From Rosa chinensis (taxonomy: Eukaryota > Streptophyta > Magnoliopsida > Rosales > Rosaceae), in the NCBI RefSeq assembly GCF_002994745.2, contig NC_037090.1:12459501-12523500 (forward strand): a DNA stretch of 64,000 nt, in the 5' to 3' direction. Position numbers and translations under genes: made by a program. The notes beneath the pieces are model-generated. The model saw only the letters and a list, made by a program, of their open reading frames with translations. It had not been told where the DNA came from and did not search any database. Below, one piece after another: positions 23,225 to 36,544 of this stretch. Position 1 is the stretch's first letter. The number at the start of each line of letters is the position of its first letter.

Positions 23225-23575
23225 TAGTCCTGGGCATCATCCTCTTCCTTCTCATCTTCATCGACTTCTTCTTGATCCTCTTCGTCGTCTTTGTTTTTCT
23301 TATATTTCTTTGCCAGTTTCTGATTTGATTTTGCACTCCTCTTCGGAACCTTCTTAGTTCTCTTCAGCCAAGAACGAACTGCAGCCTCACCTGAGAAAAA
23401 AGATTGGCTAGATATTCAAACAATGCCCAACCAATGACCCGAAAATTATGTGTGATCATATATCAGAAAATTAAAAGAACTGCACCTGCATGATTAATCG
23501 ACATTTGGAAGTTGTTCTTGCTTTTTGCAATCTGGAAGCTGTCAATGCTTGTGATGTGAAGCTTCTTAACACCTA
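23225..23575 (-). pseudogene. Lysine-rich, acidic-tailed C-terminal exons, unidentified
   Basis: Two minus-strand exons splice in frame. The first (about 23575-23488) reads VKKLHITSIDSFQIAKSKNN, then FQMSINHAG. The second (about 23391-23225) reads EAAVRSWLKRTKKVPKRSAK, continues with a basic stretch, and ends in a Glu/Asp tail (DDEEDQEEVDEDE) before a stop. Basic-then-acidic C-termini are common in nuclear proteins. I cannot name the family. It lies downstream of the ZPR1 fragment on the same strand and may be fused to it in a transcript. Confidence 0.5.
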
Positions 23576-24313
23576 TTTGACAAAGAGACTATTGTTAGAA
23601 ACAGAGTTGATCACAGGGTGACAAAGAGACTATTGTGCAAAGTTGGTAATTAAATCTGATTATAATAACCTCTTACTTGTATTAGTAATGTGCCTCTAAA
23701 TCCCCAAACAAAGACTTCCTTTCTTCATGACAGTGAAGGGCCTAAAAATAAAGATATAAGTTACTTATGTCAAGTATTATAAAAGACATAGAATCACAGG
23801 CATAGTATAATAACAAAGGGTGTCTAGGTGGGGAAGTTCCCCGGGTTCTACAAATGTAGTAATATTAATTGAAAACTCAGATAATTGCTTAATCCTACAG
23901 TACTCAGCAAACAAAGATTGGTACATGTGCCCAGAAAATGGGGAAAAAAAAAGAACATAAAACAGCATATCCGAATTCTATCTCATTAAATACTGAATGT
24001 GTAAAGTTCAAAGGGTTTTGATGCTACCTTGTACTTAAGGGCCTCTTGCACTTGATGAATTTCACAGGCAAAATCCGAGAAACAGAGATGCAAGAAAGAA
24101 CTATTATTGTCTCCACTTTTAACGGTTTTTAATTAGCTTTCTCAAATAAAAGAGCTTCCAAGTTACAATCGGACATGAATACACTGAAAAGCGGTTTCTT
24201 TTCATTTTACTAATCTCAATTTAACAGAAAACTGTCACTTGGCAAAACGCAAGATGGAAGAGCAAATAGGTATAAAGAATTGCCATCACTAATTCAACAT
24301 CCATTCCAAGTAC

Positions 24314-24816
24314 CTTAATAGTAGCAAACTCAGCTTTCACCACTTGTCTATCAAGCATCTGCATAAAAAAATTAAAAAAATAAAACAAATCATCAAGGGG
24401 GCTGCTCAACAACTTTGGATAAACAACATACATAAGAAACTACATTATGCCTCATGTGGTGCAGATATCATTAAACTCCAACTACAGTGGAAAAAAATCA
24501 CTGTAAGGCAAGTTCTTTACGACTTATTAGTAATTCTGTACCTACATTTCAGTTCCAAATAATTTTTATTTTGCGACATAAGAGGATAATATCAATTCAT
24601 AGCTCTAAAGGGACTAACCTTGGGATCCCCAGAAGGAACCTTCAAGTGGTAGTTACAACCCTTGGGTTGAAGCTCACCAGCAAACTGAACCTCATTGTTC
24701 CTATATCAATAAAACAAAATTAAAACCTCCACTGCACAAAACTAAACCAATCAAAGAAACTAACAAATTTGTAAGCATACAGTTTTACCTCTCATTGCAC
24801 TGTGCACACTCGAAAG
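24314..24816 (-). pseudogene. ZPR1 zinc-finger protein fragment, three exons
   Basis: Exons at 24816-24789, 24700-24619 and 24358-24314 (minus strand) have canonical borders and join as FECAQCNER, NNEVQFAGELQPKGCNYHLK, VPSGDPK and MLDRQVVKAEFATIK. This is the start of a ZPR1 zinc-finger/A-domain module (family form RNNEVQFAGELQPRG, MLNRQVVKSESATIK), with its CxxC half-finger. ZPR1 binds eEF1A and moves between cytoplasm and nucleus. The second finger pair and the rest are absent, so this is a captured piece. Confidence 0.82.
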
Positions 24817-27800
24817 CTGAAAGCAAAATCTGTTCAGAAATGGTTATAAGAACAACAATAAGCAGAAGAAGACTGATAATCAAATAAAGAAATTAACTTT
24901 ATGAAGTTTGGAATAACCCCCAAAAATTCTAACATAGCCTTATATAGATGGAATGAAATCAAGGAATTACCACGACTAAGGACGTTGCTTCCTGGTGTAG
25001 TAATATGTCTTTTGATTAATTACAACTCTCTGATCTGACTAAGGACATTGAACACCCAAAGTACACAACCATCAAAGAAAACCAAAAGTAAAACCAACAA
25101 TTTTGCAAACACATGCAAATCAAACAACAGATGAATCGGTCAACACAATATATCAAAAAGATACTATCTGAATCATTGAAAAACTAATTGATAGTTATCA
25201 AAACACCAAACCATACAGATCATTCACAACTAATCTAAAGCCAAAACCATACAAATCAATTCACTAAATAACAAAAACTCATCCATAACTACAACACTCT
25301 AACAAGAAAACTACAATCCATAAAGGAAACCTTACTATTGTCCACTTAATTGAAAACAATAGAGAAGAAAACCACAAATCAGATTCTCAAAAATACCTTT
25401 GAACCGGTCTATTCTCGGCGAGATCTTCCCCTCTCTTCGATTCTTCTTTTCCTTCTTTTCTCTTCTTTTACTTTTTTTGATCTTGATCTGAGTGGCTGAA
25501 TGGCTGAATTCCAAACCCGACAACAATCCCTATCCAAAACTGAGAAAACCAAGGGCAAAAACATTCAGTCAATTTCCAGATATAGTTACTAAAGGCATAA
25601 GCATTCAGACAATGTCTAAGCTATCAGTATGATTATTCAGCGAAGCATGAAATAAAAAACAAAATCCCTTATCCTTGATTTTAAACTGTAGAGGTCTGAC
25701 ACTTTAGTCGCTGTTTTGTTCTAAATCTGCACAGAACAGGTTGCCAGGTTGGTCAGCTACAACCTTTGGTACTTTATAATACAATTGGGTTAGAAATAAC
25801 AATTTCAACCTATGATTCCAAAATCATTTCACAGTTTCAACCTATCACTCAAAAATCATTTCACACTTATCAACAAAAATTTAACAATCACAATCTGAAG
25901 CTAAAGCCCCATCATTACACACACAATTTGAACTAATCAATTAAAGAAAGATAAATACAACCAAATACGACACCTGTTCCACTTGTTTTCAGCCCAATCC
26001 AGAAGCTAGTATTGAAATCTGATTCCGTCTTAAGCTGGTTAATTGCTTATAGATTTCCAGTTTTAAGTAGCTAGAAATTTCCTGCTTCTTAAAATTATAT
26101 ATTTATCCCATCCAGTTCTGAACAAAAGAGAAGTATATAATCCCATTTCATATTTGTGCAAAACTCTACAATGTACAAACATTTAGACGTATACATGAAG
26201 CTCAAATCTTTTCCAAACACAGACAAATAAGAGGCAAAAGCTCTGGAGTACTACTATTTCCCAGATACAACTCTCCTAATGTCTGTAAAAATTTAACCTT
26301 CACCCTACCCTTTTCTATTAAAAAAAAAAAACTGTGCTAATATTCTTTCACCACTTCTTCTTACTATCTCTCTCTGTTGCTCATGCCTAACTCGTCAGAA
26401 TTCACTCACAAAAAAAGATTTAAGCCAATATCACTTTCACAGTCAACAATTGGATGCAATTGACCCAGACATCTGACAGTGATATTCATAGAATTACATA
26501 AAATAAACAACAGATATAAATTGAAAGAGCCTCCTGCAGAAATAAGAAATCAACAGCCTTCTATAAGTTTCTTCTTCTTTTTCTTCCAAAAATAAAAAAT
26601 AAAAACTCTACACATCATTGCACGCCAAAAGTAAATAATCCTGGAGCCAACCCGGTAATCAAGCGAAAAACACTTCACCTAACTTCTAATATTCCAACGT
26701 AAATGCAAAGTAATGAAATATTTACAACCCAAAAAAAAAAACAAAAAAACAAAAAAAAAATTACACTATTACCCAACAACAGTATAAATAACACAACCAA
26801 GCTTTAATAATTTCACAATTCATTCTGTTCTACAAACTTTTTAACTGATTCTATATGTAGTTGACTAATTCTTTTGATTTTAAGACCAATATTTGGCTTC
26901 AGTACATGTTCTTGTTAAAAAGGACCAAGTCCAAAGATTGAAACACATTCCTTAAGTTGCTACAATATTTTATGATACTACTTGCATTAAGTGGAGGTTT
27001 TTTTGGCCACATCATCTTACTGACTTAGTCGTCCTCAATTTTGTATCTGCAAAGTGGTAGTTCTCCAGTCTCTATATAAACAGTCCCTTAAGATGAACAC
27101 CTACTGTCTCTAACCCATCTTCTATCTAATATACAATATTCATATGAGCAATGGCAAAGAGAGGAGATTTTACCAAACATATACCCAAATGAAACACACA
27201 CCTCTTCCAAAACCCAGCAACCTCTTCGACCAAAATCTTCAATCTCTCCTCTTCTTTCTTGTACCCCAACAATCTACCATCAAAATCAAAAACCTTACAT
27301 CAAATCGAAAGGAATAGACGCGACAACTTCACTTGCCAATTTTCAATTAAGCATAAACACAGGGAAGCGACTAACTTTAACTTTCAAAAAACTCAGAATC
27401 GAAACTCTGAAATTACAGAATCAAATTCAATCAACCAAGTAGACCCCCCATTCAGTAACCCTAAAAACTCAGAATCGAAACTATCAACCAAGAAAACCCC
27501 CAATTCAGTAACCCTAACCGTAAAAGCTAATCCTCCAATACATTAAACAAATCCCAAAAGCATCATCCCCCTCAAAAACATCTAACAAAAGAAGAAAAAA
27601 TCCAACAACGAAAACCACAGAACAATTCAAACCACAAATCCAATACCTTGCAACTGTTCTTTTCTTTCTTCTCTCCCCTCTTTTCTCTCTGCTCGCTTCT
27701 CTCTTTTGTTGAAAGAAGAGCAAGGACAGAAACCCCGATCATTATACCCATCTGACACAGAGAAGAGCAAGGACAGAAACGACTTTTCCACCCCATTGAT

Positions 27801-27869
27801 ATTCTCCTCGAACAGTCAGGATAAAAAGGGCCTTTTCCGACTCTTAGGAACTCTTTGACGCTTTTTTTT

Positions 27870-28419
27870 TTTAGAATAATGGGAAACCAATTGAAAATCT
27901 CCGCCGCATCTTCTCAGCATTCATGTATCACCGCCGTCTTTCCTTCTCGCCGAATTTCACAGAAAAGTGGTACTCTTGCTGAAATCTGGACTATTTGGTA
28001 CAGTGTCTATTTCCCTAATTTGTATGTCTTTCTGAAGTTGGAATGCTTGTAATTTGTTCTTGCAAAAGGGTTCATCACATGAAGCGGTTCCTAATTTGTA
28101 CTGTAGCTTACTCATATCTGGCTAATAAACCCTATATAAACCCCATATCATGGCTAATGTATATTCAGCTAACTTTATACTCCCTTATGAGTTCATGAAT
28201 CCTAGCTAACTAATTTTGATTTTCTTTGCTGCGTGCATCTGCATCAATGATATCATTATACTCCTTTTTCAGAATATCATTCTGTTCAAGCTCTCTCTTA
28301 AACCAATTTGTTGTGTTTGCTGCTTGCAACCTGCATTTGAAAATGTTCAATCTTGGTGTCAAGTTTAGTTTAATTATCTGTTACCTGGCTCCATTACTGT
28401 GGATGATGTGGCGGTTAAT
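27870..28419 (+). other. Unit A module segment left of the CACTA insertion
   Basis: About 550 bp, beginning TGGGAAACCAATTGAAAATC, matches 54826-55365 of unit B closely. It belongs to the sequence between LecRK and the F-box-like remnant and is separated from its continuation (40055 onward) by the 11.6-kb CACTA element. In unit B a short frame starts at 55291 (MFNLLVFISLILLPGSITVD); its function is unknown. Confidence 0.8.
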
Positions 28420-28433
28420 CACTACTAGAAAAA

Positions 28434-29269
28434 GAAAGTTTCTATTGGGACCTCCAAATCTGCTCACTTGACCTCACTCTATTATGAATTATTAAATAAT
28501 ATATATAACCTACTATAAAATGACAATTAAGGACAATAATTATATAAAAAAATAATATATTTATTTTATGTGGACTTTCCAATTCAATAATATTATATTG
28601 TATTTCTTATTATTTTCCTTATCTATTTTCATTTTCCAATTTCACTACATACTCATTAAAGCATTCATATATATTTAACAAGAACTAAAAATATGATTAA
28701 GATCATGTGACATAAAAATATATGTTATATATGTTGAACGCATATTGGTGAGGGAAAATAAAATAAATTCTCTTATGATTTATGACCAAAATCTAAGTCA
28801 ATTCATTATATTAGTAAAAAAAAAAAAACTATCAGTTAAAAAAAAATTAAAAATATGTAAATAATTAATCATGTGGTACAAAAAATACAGCAAAAAAAAA
28901 CATTAAAAAACAAATGATTTTTTTTTTTTTGAGAATAAAAACAAATGATTTCTTCAAATTTTTTTTTGCACAGCTAAAATAGAAAAATAAAATACAGAAT
29001 AGTTCATGGCATTTTTTTATTGATTAGACATTAATTTTTGAAACTCAAATTTGATTAAGAAATGTATATTTAGTTAAGATTTATAGAGTGATTAAATCAC
29101 TTAAATGACTAAATTTTTTATTTTAAAGATAATAATTTGTTTGCAAATTATATGAGTGAGGTTATTTGAGGAAGTTTAGTGAGTAAATTTAGTATTTGAA
29201 AAATTAATAAGAGGTGTAAAAAGCATAGAGGTCAAGTGAGTAAATTTGGAGGTTCCAATAGAAAAACTC
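28434..29269. mobile_element. Mutator-like MITE, copy 1 (836 bp)
   Basis: Terminal repeats GAAAGTTTCTATTGG and GAGTTTTTCTATTGG (inverted) extend inward through a block resembling CAAATTTGCTCACTTGACCTC. The flanking 9-bp repeats CTAGAAAAA (28425-28433) and CTGGAAAAA (29270-29278) differ at one base. Removing the element and one repeat restores CACTACTAGAAAAATGGCC, the same as the far end of the host CACTA. That confirms the boundaries. Confidence 0.92.
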
Positions 29270-30240
29270 CTGGAAAAATGGCCTATAAGGGGACACATAG
29301 AATAGGGACAAATGAAGGATGTGTGCCTTTAAGTGATCAATAGGCATAGAAGAAGAAGATATGTGTGCCTTTAGTTAGGAAAAGGGGACAGATGAAGTGT
29401 CCCCATTTGATAAAAATACCATATACACACTGCAAATATATATTTTTATCTCCACATTCTCTCTCTCCATTGAGAAGGGACGGATGAAGTGACCCTAGTT
29501 GATAAAAATAACACGTACGCACTAAAATACATATTTTATCTCCCATTCTCTCTCGCCCGTTTCTTTTTGTTTGTTTTCAATGTGTATTACGAGGTGTGTA
29601 TTGTGACCCAAACCATCTCCACTTCTGTTCCCAGCGCCACATCTCTCTTTGACAAATCTCGATCAAAGCCATCTCTCAAAAATGAACCCTGATCAAAACC
29701 ATCTCTACCTCTAGATAGGTTATTCGATTTGTAGCTTATGAGTTAGGGGTGGGAAACTTGAAGTTCTAGGTTGGTTGGGAAAACTGAAGGGAATCTAGCC
29801 TGGGTGTAAGGGTTGTTCAATCTGGGTTCTTTGGTTGTGTTGTTCCATTAGTTTCTTCATCGGATTTTTCTTTTGTGTTCTTTAGTCCGATTCTTCGATT
29901 CGATTCCTCAATTGGGTTCTTCGACGGTGGTTGTTGGTTTCATCGTACCATTGAAGCCAACTATTGTCAAGAAGACTAGCACTGCTCTCCTTATGATGAA
30001 GTATTGTAGTCAAATTCATTTTCAAATTCAAATTTCAAATGGGGCGCTCTTACTTCTTAAGCTTATATTAAGAACTAGGAAGTAAACCAAACGAAGCTCA
30101 TATTATGGAAAAGAATGTGCCTTTCTCATTCTTCTTTGCATTTCAGAATCTGGATCTTGATCTGATTTTGGTTCTTTGTTTGTTTTCAATAGCTTATTGT
30201 TTGTTTGGTTGAATACTAATCACGGTGGGTTTAGTTGAAT

Positions 30241-31343
30241 TTTTTTTTTTTTTGAAGAAGGTCCTGTGCGACTGCCCTTAAGCCTTGATTAATGAAACAA
30301 TAGAATACATGGGAGGGGGGGACATAATTCCTTAACCCCAACTTACAATTAGCGTAAAAAGAATTTCCCGCAATATCTCTACAAAAACCATGTATCCTAA
30401 CATGCACCAAATAGCAATGGTTGTATCTCTGGCAACTACATTTGCTTTATCGTGACAGACTGGAAAGATCACTCTCCCGAAAAGGATCAATGTACAAATA
30501 AAATCAGCTGTCCCACTATATTGCCAATCGGAACTAAGACCGACGACACTCTGTTTCATTCTGTCACTAAGAGATTGCGTGCAGTCAACAACGACATGCC
30601 ACCTCACTAGGCCAAACAAGGCATACCTAACGTGCAAGCCGGGACAAAGGCCACCTAAATCTACCGCAGAATGGCAGAAATTTATTTTAAAAATAAAACT
30701 ACAAGGATTGAAATAATCAATAATACCTATAATATCTAATATTAGCTCACAAGCCCATCAAGAAAAGCCCATCAACAGAGGAAAGACCCATGACTCATGC
30801 CAACCTCCACTTTCAATGATTATTCGTCGGAATTGTGGCATCGCATCTGCAGAACCACCATACCATCCGACCGCCGTTGAAGCCAGTGGCCGGACAACGC
30901 CACCTTTGACCCACGTCACCGCCGAACCACATAGACGACCAAGCCGGGTTGTCAAAGCACAGTAATATTGCAATGTACCCGACAAGCAAGGTCGTCCAAA
31001 CCAAACTGCCATTACTGACGGAATGCAGCTGGATCCGGATCGGCCCATCGATTGCACATCTCGTACCCTCCCAGGCTTCCACATCGTCGACCAAAAGTGA
31101 TTACCCGTTCTGGGTCCACCGACCTTCCTTCGATCTCAGCGTTTGCAGATACTGAGACCTCCCCCAACAAACGTTCTCCTCTCGGGCCATACACATCTCC
31201 TGACCTTTGCCGGCGGACTGAGACATTCTACCTACCTGTCCGACGACAGCGCCTTGAAGACATGTCGCCGGACGAAACATCGGAACACAGACAGTTCGAC
31301 TGTACGAGAAAATGAAACTGTTCTCTCTCGGTTTTCCGAAAAA
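30241..31343 (-). mobile_element. Non-LTR retroposon insertion, 1.1 kb, minus strand
   Basis: Poly(T) at 30239-30253 is the tail of a minus-strand insertion. The insert is flanked by GGGTTTAGTTGAATTT (30227-30242) and GGGTTTAGTTAATTT (31344-31358). The interior is GC-rich on the minus strand, with no long intact frame and no reverse transcriptase motif. It fits an internally deleted LINE or a retroposed transcript. Similar in size and layout to the insertion at 50066-51179. Confidence 0.75.
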
Positions 31344-34300
31344 GGGTTTAGTTAATTTATTAGGCCTTTGTTTGGCTTGGCAATGAAAATGGACCAATAC
31401 AAGTTAGCGAAGATTGAAACTTTTTTTTGTTTTTGGTCTGATCAAGATTCAAAGCTTCAAATTTTGATTGGTTAGGCATGGGCATTGTGCCCAATTAAGC
31501 TTATTTTTTTTACCCTGTTTCATTTTGATTGTAATTGAACCTTGCTCTGTAAAGCTTCAAATTTTGATGGGGAGGCATGTACATTTTTAGCAATTAAGCC
31601 TATTTTGACTAAGTTTTTAACCCTATTTCAGTCTGATGTTATATCAACTTATGACCACAGATTTTACTAATTTTGGTAGTAGTATGTGTTTTTGAAACTA
31701 TTTCTGGATCAAAGTAATAAATTATAAGAATGAAAGAGTCTCTTTGTTTCTGTTTACAAATTATGGTTGTTGATTGTTGTACAGAGCAATCTAGAGTCAG
31801 AATTCTTCACAGAATATGGAAAGGCAAGCAGGTACAAAGTTCAGAATGTCATTGGGAAAGGAAGTTATGGTGTTGTGGGTTCTGTGGTTGACACCCACAT
31901 TGGAGAAAAAGTTGCGATCAAGAAGATTAATGGTGTCTTTAAGCATGTCTCAGATGCTTCAAGGATCCTGAGGGAAATTAAGATTCTTCATCTGCTTCAT
32001 CATCCTGATATTGTTGAAATAAAGCCCATTATGCTCCCTTCTTCACGACAAAAATTCAGAGATATCTATGTTGTGTTCGAGTTGATGGAATCGTACCTTC
32101 ACCACTTTATCAAGGAAAATGATGGTCTTACCCTTAAGCGTTAGTCACTATGCCAAAATGTGCTTCAGACGACACACTTCAAACGACATAAGTTTTGTTT
32201 TATGTCGTTTGAAAAAGTCTGAGTTTTTCAGACGACATAATTTTTTTTTTTTGTCTGAATATAGACTAAAACCATACTCGTTCAATTTGAAAAAATGGTG
32301 AGCATTCAAACGACACATTTGTGTAGTTGTAAAAGATGATGATTTCCTATCTCAAAAATCGTTTCATTTTAAAAATATGGTTAGATACAGACAACACTTA
32401 TATGTTGTTGTAAAATATGGGGATATTTCAAATCTAACCCTAAGAGAATATTTGGAATTCCGTCCAAAAAGTTCTAGTCCTTTCCCTCTCAAAATGCCGA
32501 GACCCTAGCTGACTAGTCAATGGGGGTGATACTCAGACAACACAATTGTGTTGTGTGAAGAAGGTGAGTTTCACTTTTTTTTCCCAAGTCTTTTTTGGCA
32601 TTACATTTACTCCTTCCCATCTCGGTTCACTCTTTCAGCCACACAAAATCCCCATTTTCTCTCTCCACCTCTCTTTTGCTTCCCCGAAACCCAAAATCCT
32701 TAGAATCTCTCTCAATTAAATTCTCTTTGAAAATCATGTTCAGATCCAGTCCCCGGAACCGGAAGGCTTCTCTTCCAAAGACAATGGTTTCAATTTGGGC
32801 GTTTAGTGTTCTTCTACCTTTGGGGTTTGTCTGATTTCTCACATTTTTCTCATGATTTTTCTTCTTGCAGATTGATATTGGTTCCTCCTGCAGACAATGA
32901 AATAGATAAACCCCAAATCATTATGTCCCAACAGGGGAGATACGAACCCCTATCTCCTTCTCCGGGCATATGCGGTTCCACGCCAGTTCTCGTAAGCCAA
33001 ACCACAGCAAAAACCTGCTCTAATCTATCACTCCTGACGGCTAGTTCACTCTCTCCGGTTCCAATGACGGTGAGCTTCGTCTCCTAAAGATGGAAGCTTT
33101 CACCGAACCTTGGGTTTCTTCTTCAATCCAAGAAAAACCCAAATGGTTTCACCTAATCTTGACTACAACCCGTCAAATTTGTTGTTCTCCACAAAGCTTA
33201 CTGCCCTCCATGTCTCAACAAGCTTCTCTTTACCACCAAGAATCCATTCCCGTTTGCTTTCGACTCCTTGTTCATTCTATGCACTTCTCTAGCTCTGGCT
33301 TTGTCCCTGTTCGTCGCCCATGTTGACTCGGCCTCTGCTTTAGGCTAGGTAACCCGCTCGGACGCATATGTATCTCTCTCTGGCTTAATTAGTTTGGGTC
33401 TGAATTCCACTTTATATTCTGGTTCATTAGTTGATAGATCTGGTTTGTTGTCCTTTGATTTCTGAATATAAATTTGGTTTGTTTTCAATTCAGTTTGCCT
33501 AGGGTTCATATGATTGCATTTGGGTTTCAAGATTGGGCTTTTTATTTAGGCATTGCCCTCTATCTCGACCTCTCAAGCTTTATAAAGCTTCAATATTTTG
33601 AGTTGTATGTTACACTGCTATAACATCTGTTTTGAATTTTTCTTTTCTTTTTTGCTTGGTTGTAGGTTGAATTGTTCTAGTGATGCTGATTGAAATTACT
33701 CGTGAATACATATTTGAGGTATTGTAACAATATTTCGAGATTCCCCCATTTAATTCCATTTATTAGGCTAGATTTATGTTGCATTTTGAATTCTATCGTT
33801 TGTTCATAATGTTAATACTTATTAGTTTATTGGTTGCATTTGAATTGCAGATGAGTTTAGATTATGCAGTTTTGATATGGGCTTGGATTATGCTAAGGGA
33901 ATCAATGGATATGGGATTGAGCAAAATGAAGCTGAAAGGGTATTGCATTTGGCACCAATAGGAAACTCTTGGGTTCTTCAGCTAAGGAAGTCAAAAGGTA
34001 TTGCATTTGGCACCAATAGGCTTTGTTGATTCACTTGTTTTACGAACCAATTTTGCAAGCTAATAGGAAACTCATCAGAGCCAAGTATGGAGTTTTTGAA
34101 AACCTATAGTGGTAGAGATTGTTCTTTAGTCTGGTATATAATAATTTACTTTACATATAACTAGTTATATAAGATAAAACTATTACTCAGAAATAGTTGA
34201 TGCCATGACTGATACAATTTTTGGTTTGCTGACCATTTATTTCTAGAAATAATCGAGTGAATCCAGTCTTAAATAAGTTTATACACAACTATAAATGACC

Positions 34301-34554
34301 ACAAGATAATTGTTATTTTGATAATACTATATATGAAAGAAAAATAACAATTATCTAAGGCTTTAAACATCATCGTGCACCATCCATTCACTCTGCATGC
34401 TATGCCATTGCTAAACCATCAACTATGGTGCAAAAGATGAACAACAAAAATAAGCTAAGGGGGCATCATAATGCTGTCTATTGTGGTGTGGTTCACTTTG
34501 ATAATCAGCTTACTTTCTAGGCACCCATGATGAGATATTATTAAGTTATAAATA

Positions 34555-36367
34555 GGAAAATTTTCAGTTTACTACCCTGTTCTTTACACTCAACATCATG
34601 TCAGTCCCTCCCCTTTCAATTTGATTAGTAACACCCCTGCACTTTCAATTTCAATCAACCGTGTCCAATTTTTACTGTTCCGTCCAAATCAAACGTTAAG
34701 CGATGACCTGGCAACGACCAACTGATTCAGTGGGCCCATTTAAAGGGCTAAATTTGACATTTCACACAATTTTCCAAAAATAAAAAATAAAAAATTGGAT
34801 CGAATGACCCTAAAAATCTGCTCAGAGCTCCATTCCCCCATCTCCACCCACCTCCTCTCCCTCGACCCTCAGATCAGCACCTTGACCTCGCCGGACCTCT
34901 CCAAGGTCTTTCTCCACTCTCCTCTCTCTCTCTCTCTCAGTTTAGACATGTCTTCTTCACAAATCAAAACTCTTCTCCCGAATTACACACTGATTTTGAC
35001 TTCATCTCCGGCTTCAAGAGGCTATTCGTCGATCAATGATGTTCGGGTCGACCCGAGTTTCTTTTTGGACAATGGGGTCGATGATGATATACACCATCGA
35101 TCAGTTCTTTAACTTGTCTTTCTTGGAGACTGATGAAGCTTCGGCGCCCGCTCCGATTGCTGGAGTTTCGGGTCAGCCACACCGGCCATTCGGGCCCGTT
35201 GCAGATCCGCTTAGGTCTGAAGGTTGTTCTATCATGGATACGTTTCTTGATGCCCAAATGATTGGGTTTAACTAGAATTTGACGCTGATGGTTTTCATTG
35301 CCGTCAAAGACTACTCAAGGAACAGCTCTGATTACTAGGTGATTTTCAGGGGCACGTGGTCCAGAAGCTGCTGCCGACTTTTGAAGAAGGTTTATTATCA
35401 ATACAATCAAGATAGGTGACATCCCTGTGCTCAATGATGTTCCAGTGCCCGATGAGGACCTGTACCAAAGCTTCTTTCTGGTTGTTGATGGCCTCAATTG
35501 CTTGCTAACGTCACAGCAGCAAATGGTGAGGCAAGAACAAGACCCAGTTGATCAAGAAGATAGTAGCGCTAATTTCACTGATGGGTTTGAGTAAATTAAG
35601 TTTCTTTATCTCTATCTTGCTCTCTTTCTTAGTTCAATTTTGAGATTTTTGGTTCTGGATTTTGGCACGTTTGTTCCATAATTTTGTTGTTTGTTTTTCT
35701 TATCTTCTTATGAATGCAAGATTTTGTTTTGGTTTGTGTTTGGGGAGTGAGTGAATGCAATATTTTGTTTTGGTTTGTGTTTGGTGAGTGAAAGCAACAG
35801 TCTTGAGTAGAATTTGGTTTGGGGTTTGGTTGAAGTTCACAAGCGATTGGTTTTTGAAAAAGAAGCTGAAAATCAGGTTGTTTTTGGTGTTCTTGAGTTG
35901 TTACAGATTCTTCTTAGTTTTGGTCCCAGTAATCTTCTGATTTCAGTTAACAGTGTTTGCCGACCAATCTGATATTAGAAGAGTTATTATTTGTGGGTAT
36001 GCATCAGTTTTACTGTTTCTGCTCGGAATTTAGCATCCCATCAGTTTCTGATGCAAAGTGATTGGGCAAGCTGCAATCTTCCATCTTCGATGAGTCGTCG
36101 TCGTCTTCCAAAATTTAGGGTCATTCGATCCATTTTTTTTTTTTAAGGAAAGTTGTGTGAAATGTCAAATTTAGCCCTTTAAATGGGCCCACTGAATCAG
36201 TTGGTCATTGCCAGGTCATCGCTTAACGTTTGATTTGGATGGAACAATAAAAATTGGACACGGTTGATTGAAATTGAAAGTGCAGGGATGTTACTGATCA
36301 AATTGAAAGGGGAGGGACTGACATGATGTTAAGTGCAAAGTACAGGATAGTAAACTGAAAATTTTCC
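34555..36367. mobile_element. 1.8-kb Mutator-like element (Pack-MULE) with 260-bp TIRs
   Basis: Ends are GGAAAATTTTCAGTTTACTA and its reverse complement. The inverted similarity extends about 260 bp (34555-34815 against 36105-36367) and includes ATCGCTTAACGTTTGATTTG-type blocks. A perfect 9-bp target duplication TTATAAATA sits at 34546-34554 and 36368-36376. The 1.3-kb interior has coding-like frames, for example about 35405-35594 (TIKIGDIPVLNDVPVPDEDL and on to a stop at DGFE). These look like fragments of a captured gene that I cannot identify. Confidence 0.95.
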
Positions 36368-36544
36368 TTATAAATATCAGTTTAAATGGTAGTTAACATT
36401 ATCTGGGATAAAAGTATTTCGCCAATTAACTAACTATTTCTGGTTGCCTTACAACATGCTCCCTCTTGGTACTTGGTTTATTTTCCCTTGGATCTTCTAG
36501 TATCTTTATGTGTTTTGCAAAACATATACATATTGCACTGTATA

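Larger units (their letters stand above)
20849..27869 (-). mobile_element. ~7-kb insertion, probable Helitron(s), in unit A
   Basis: Unit B reads CCTTTTATAAGTAATGGGAA continuously. Unit A has the two halves at about 20848 and 27870, separated by 7.0 kb, with the break between A and T as Helitrons prefer. Just inside the left edge lies the GC-rich palindrome GCCCGCGGCTTGCGCGGG. On the minus strand this is followed by 9 nt and CTCGT, close to the Helitron CTRR-T end. A second such palindrome (CCCGCACTCTGCTGCGGG) at 21326 suggests two nested or adjacent copies. The cargo (ZPR1 and a lysine/acidic-tail gene piece) lies on the minus strand in the implied transcriptional direction. No RepHel helicase was seen, so it would be non-autonomous. 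Confidence 0.5.

Noticed and set aside
27259..27546. 95-aa plus-strand frame rich in Asn/Ser
   Set aside because: Low-complexity AT-rich sequence within the probable Helitron; no similarity recognised.
31012..31397. Several overlapping frames of 60-98 aa on both strands at 31 kb
   Set aside because: All lie in the GC-rich body of a poly(A)-tailed retroposon; none shows a reverse transcriptase, endonuclease or gag-like motif.
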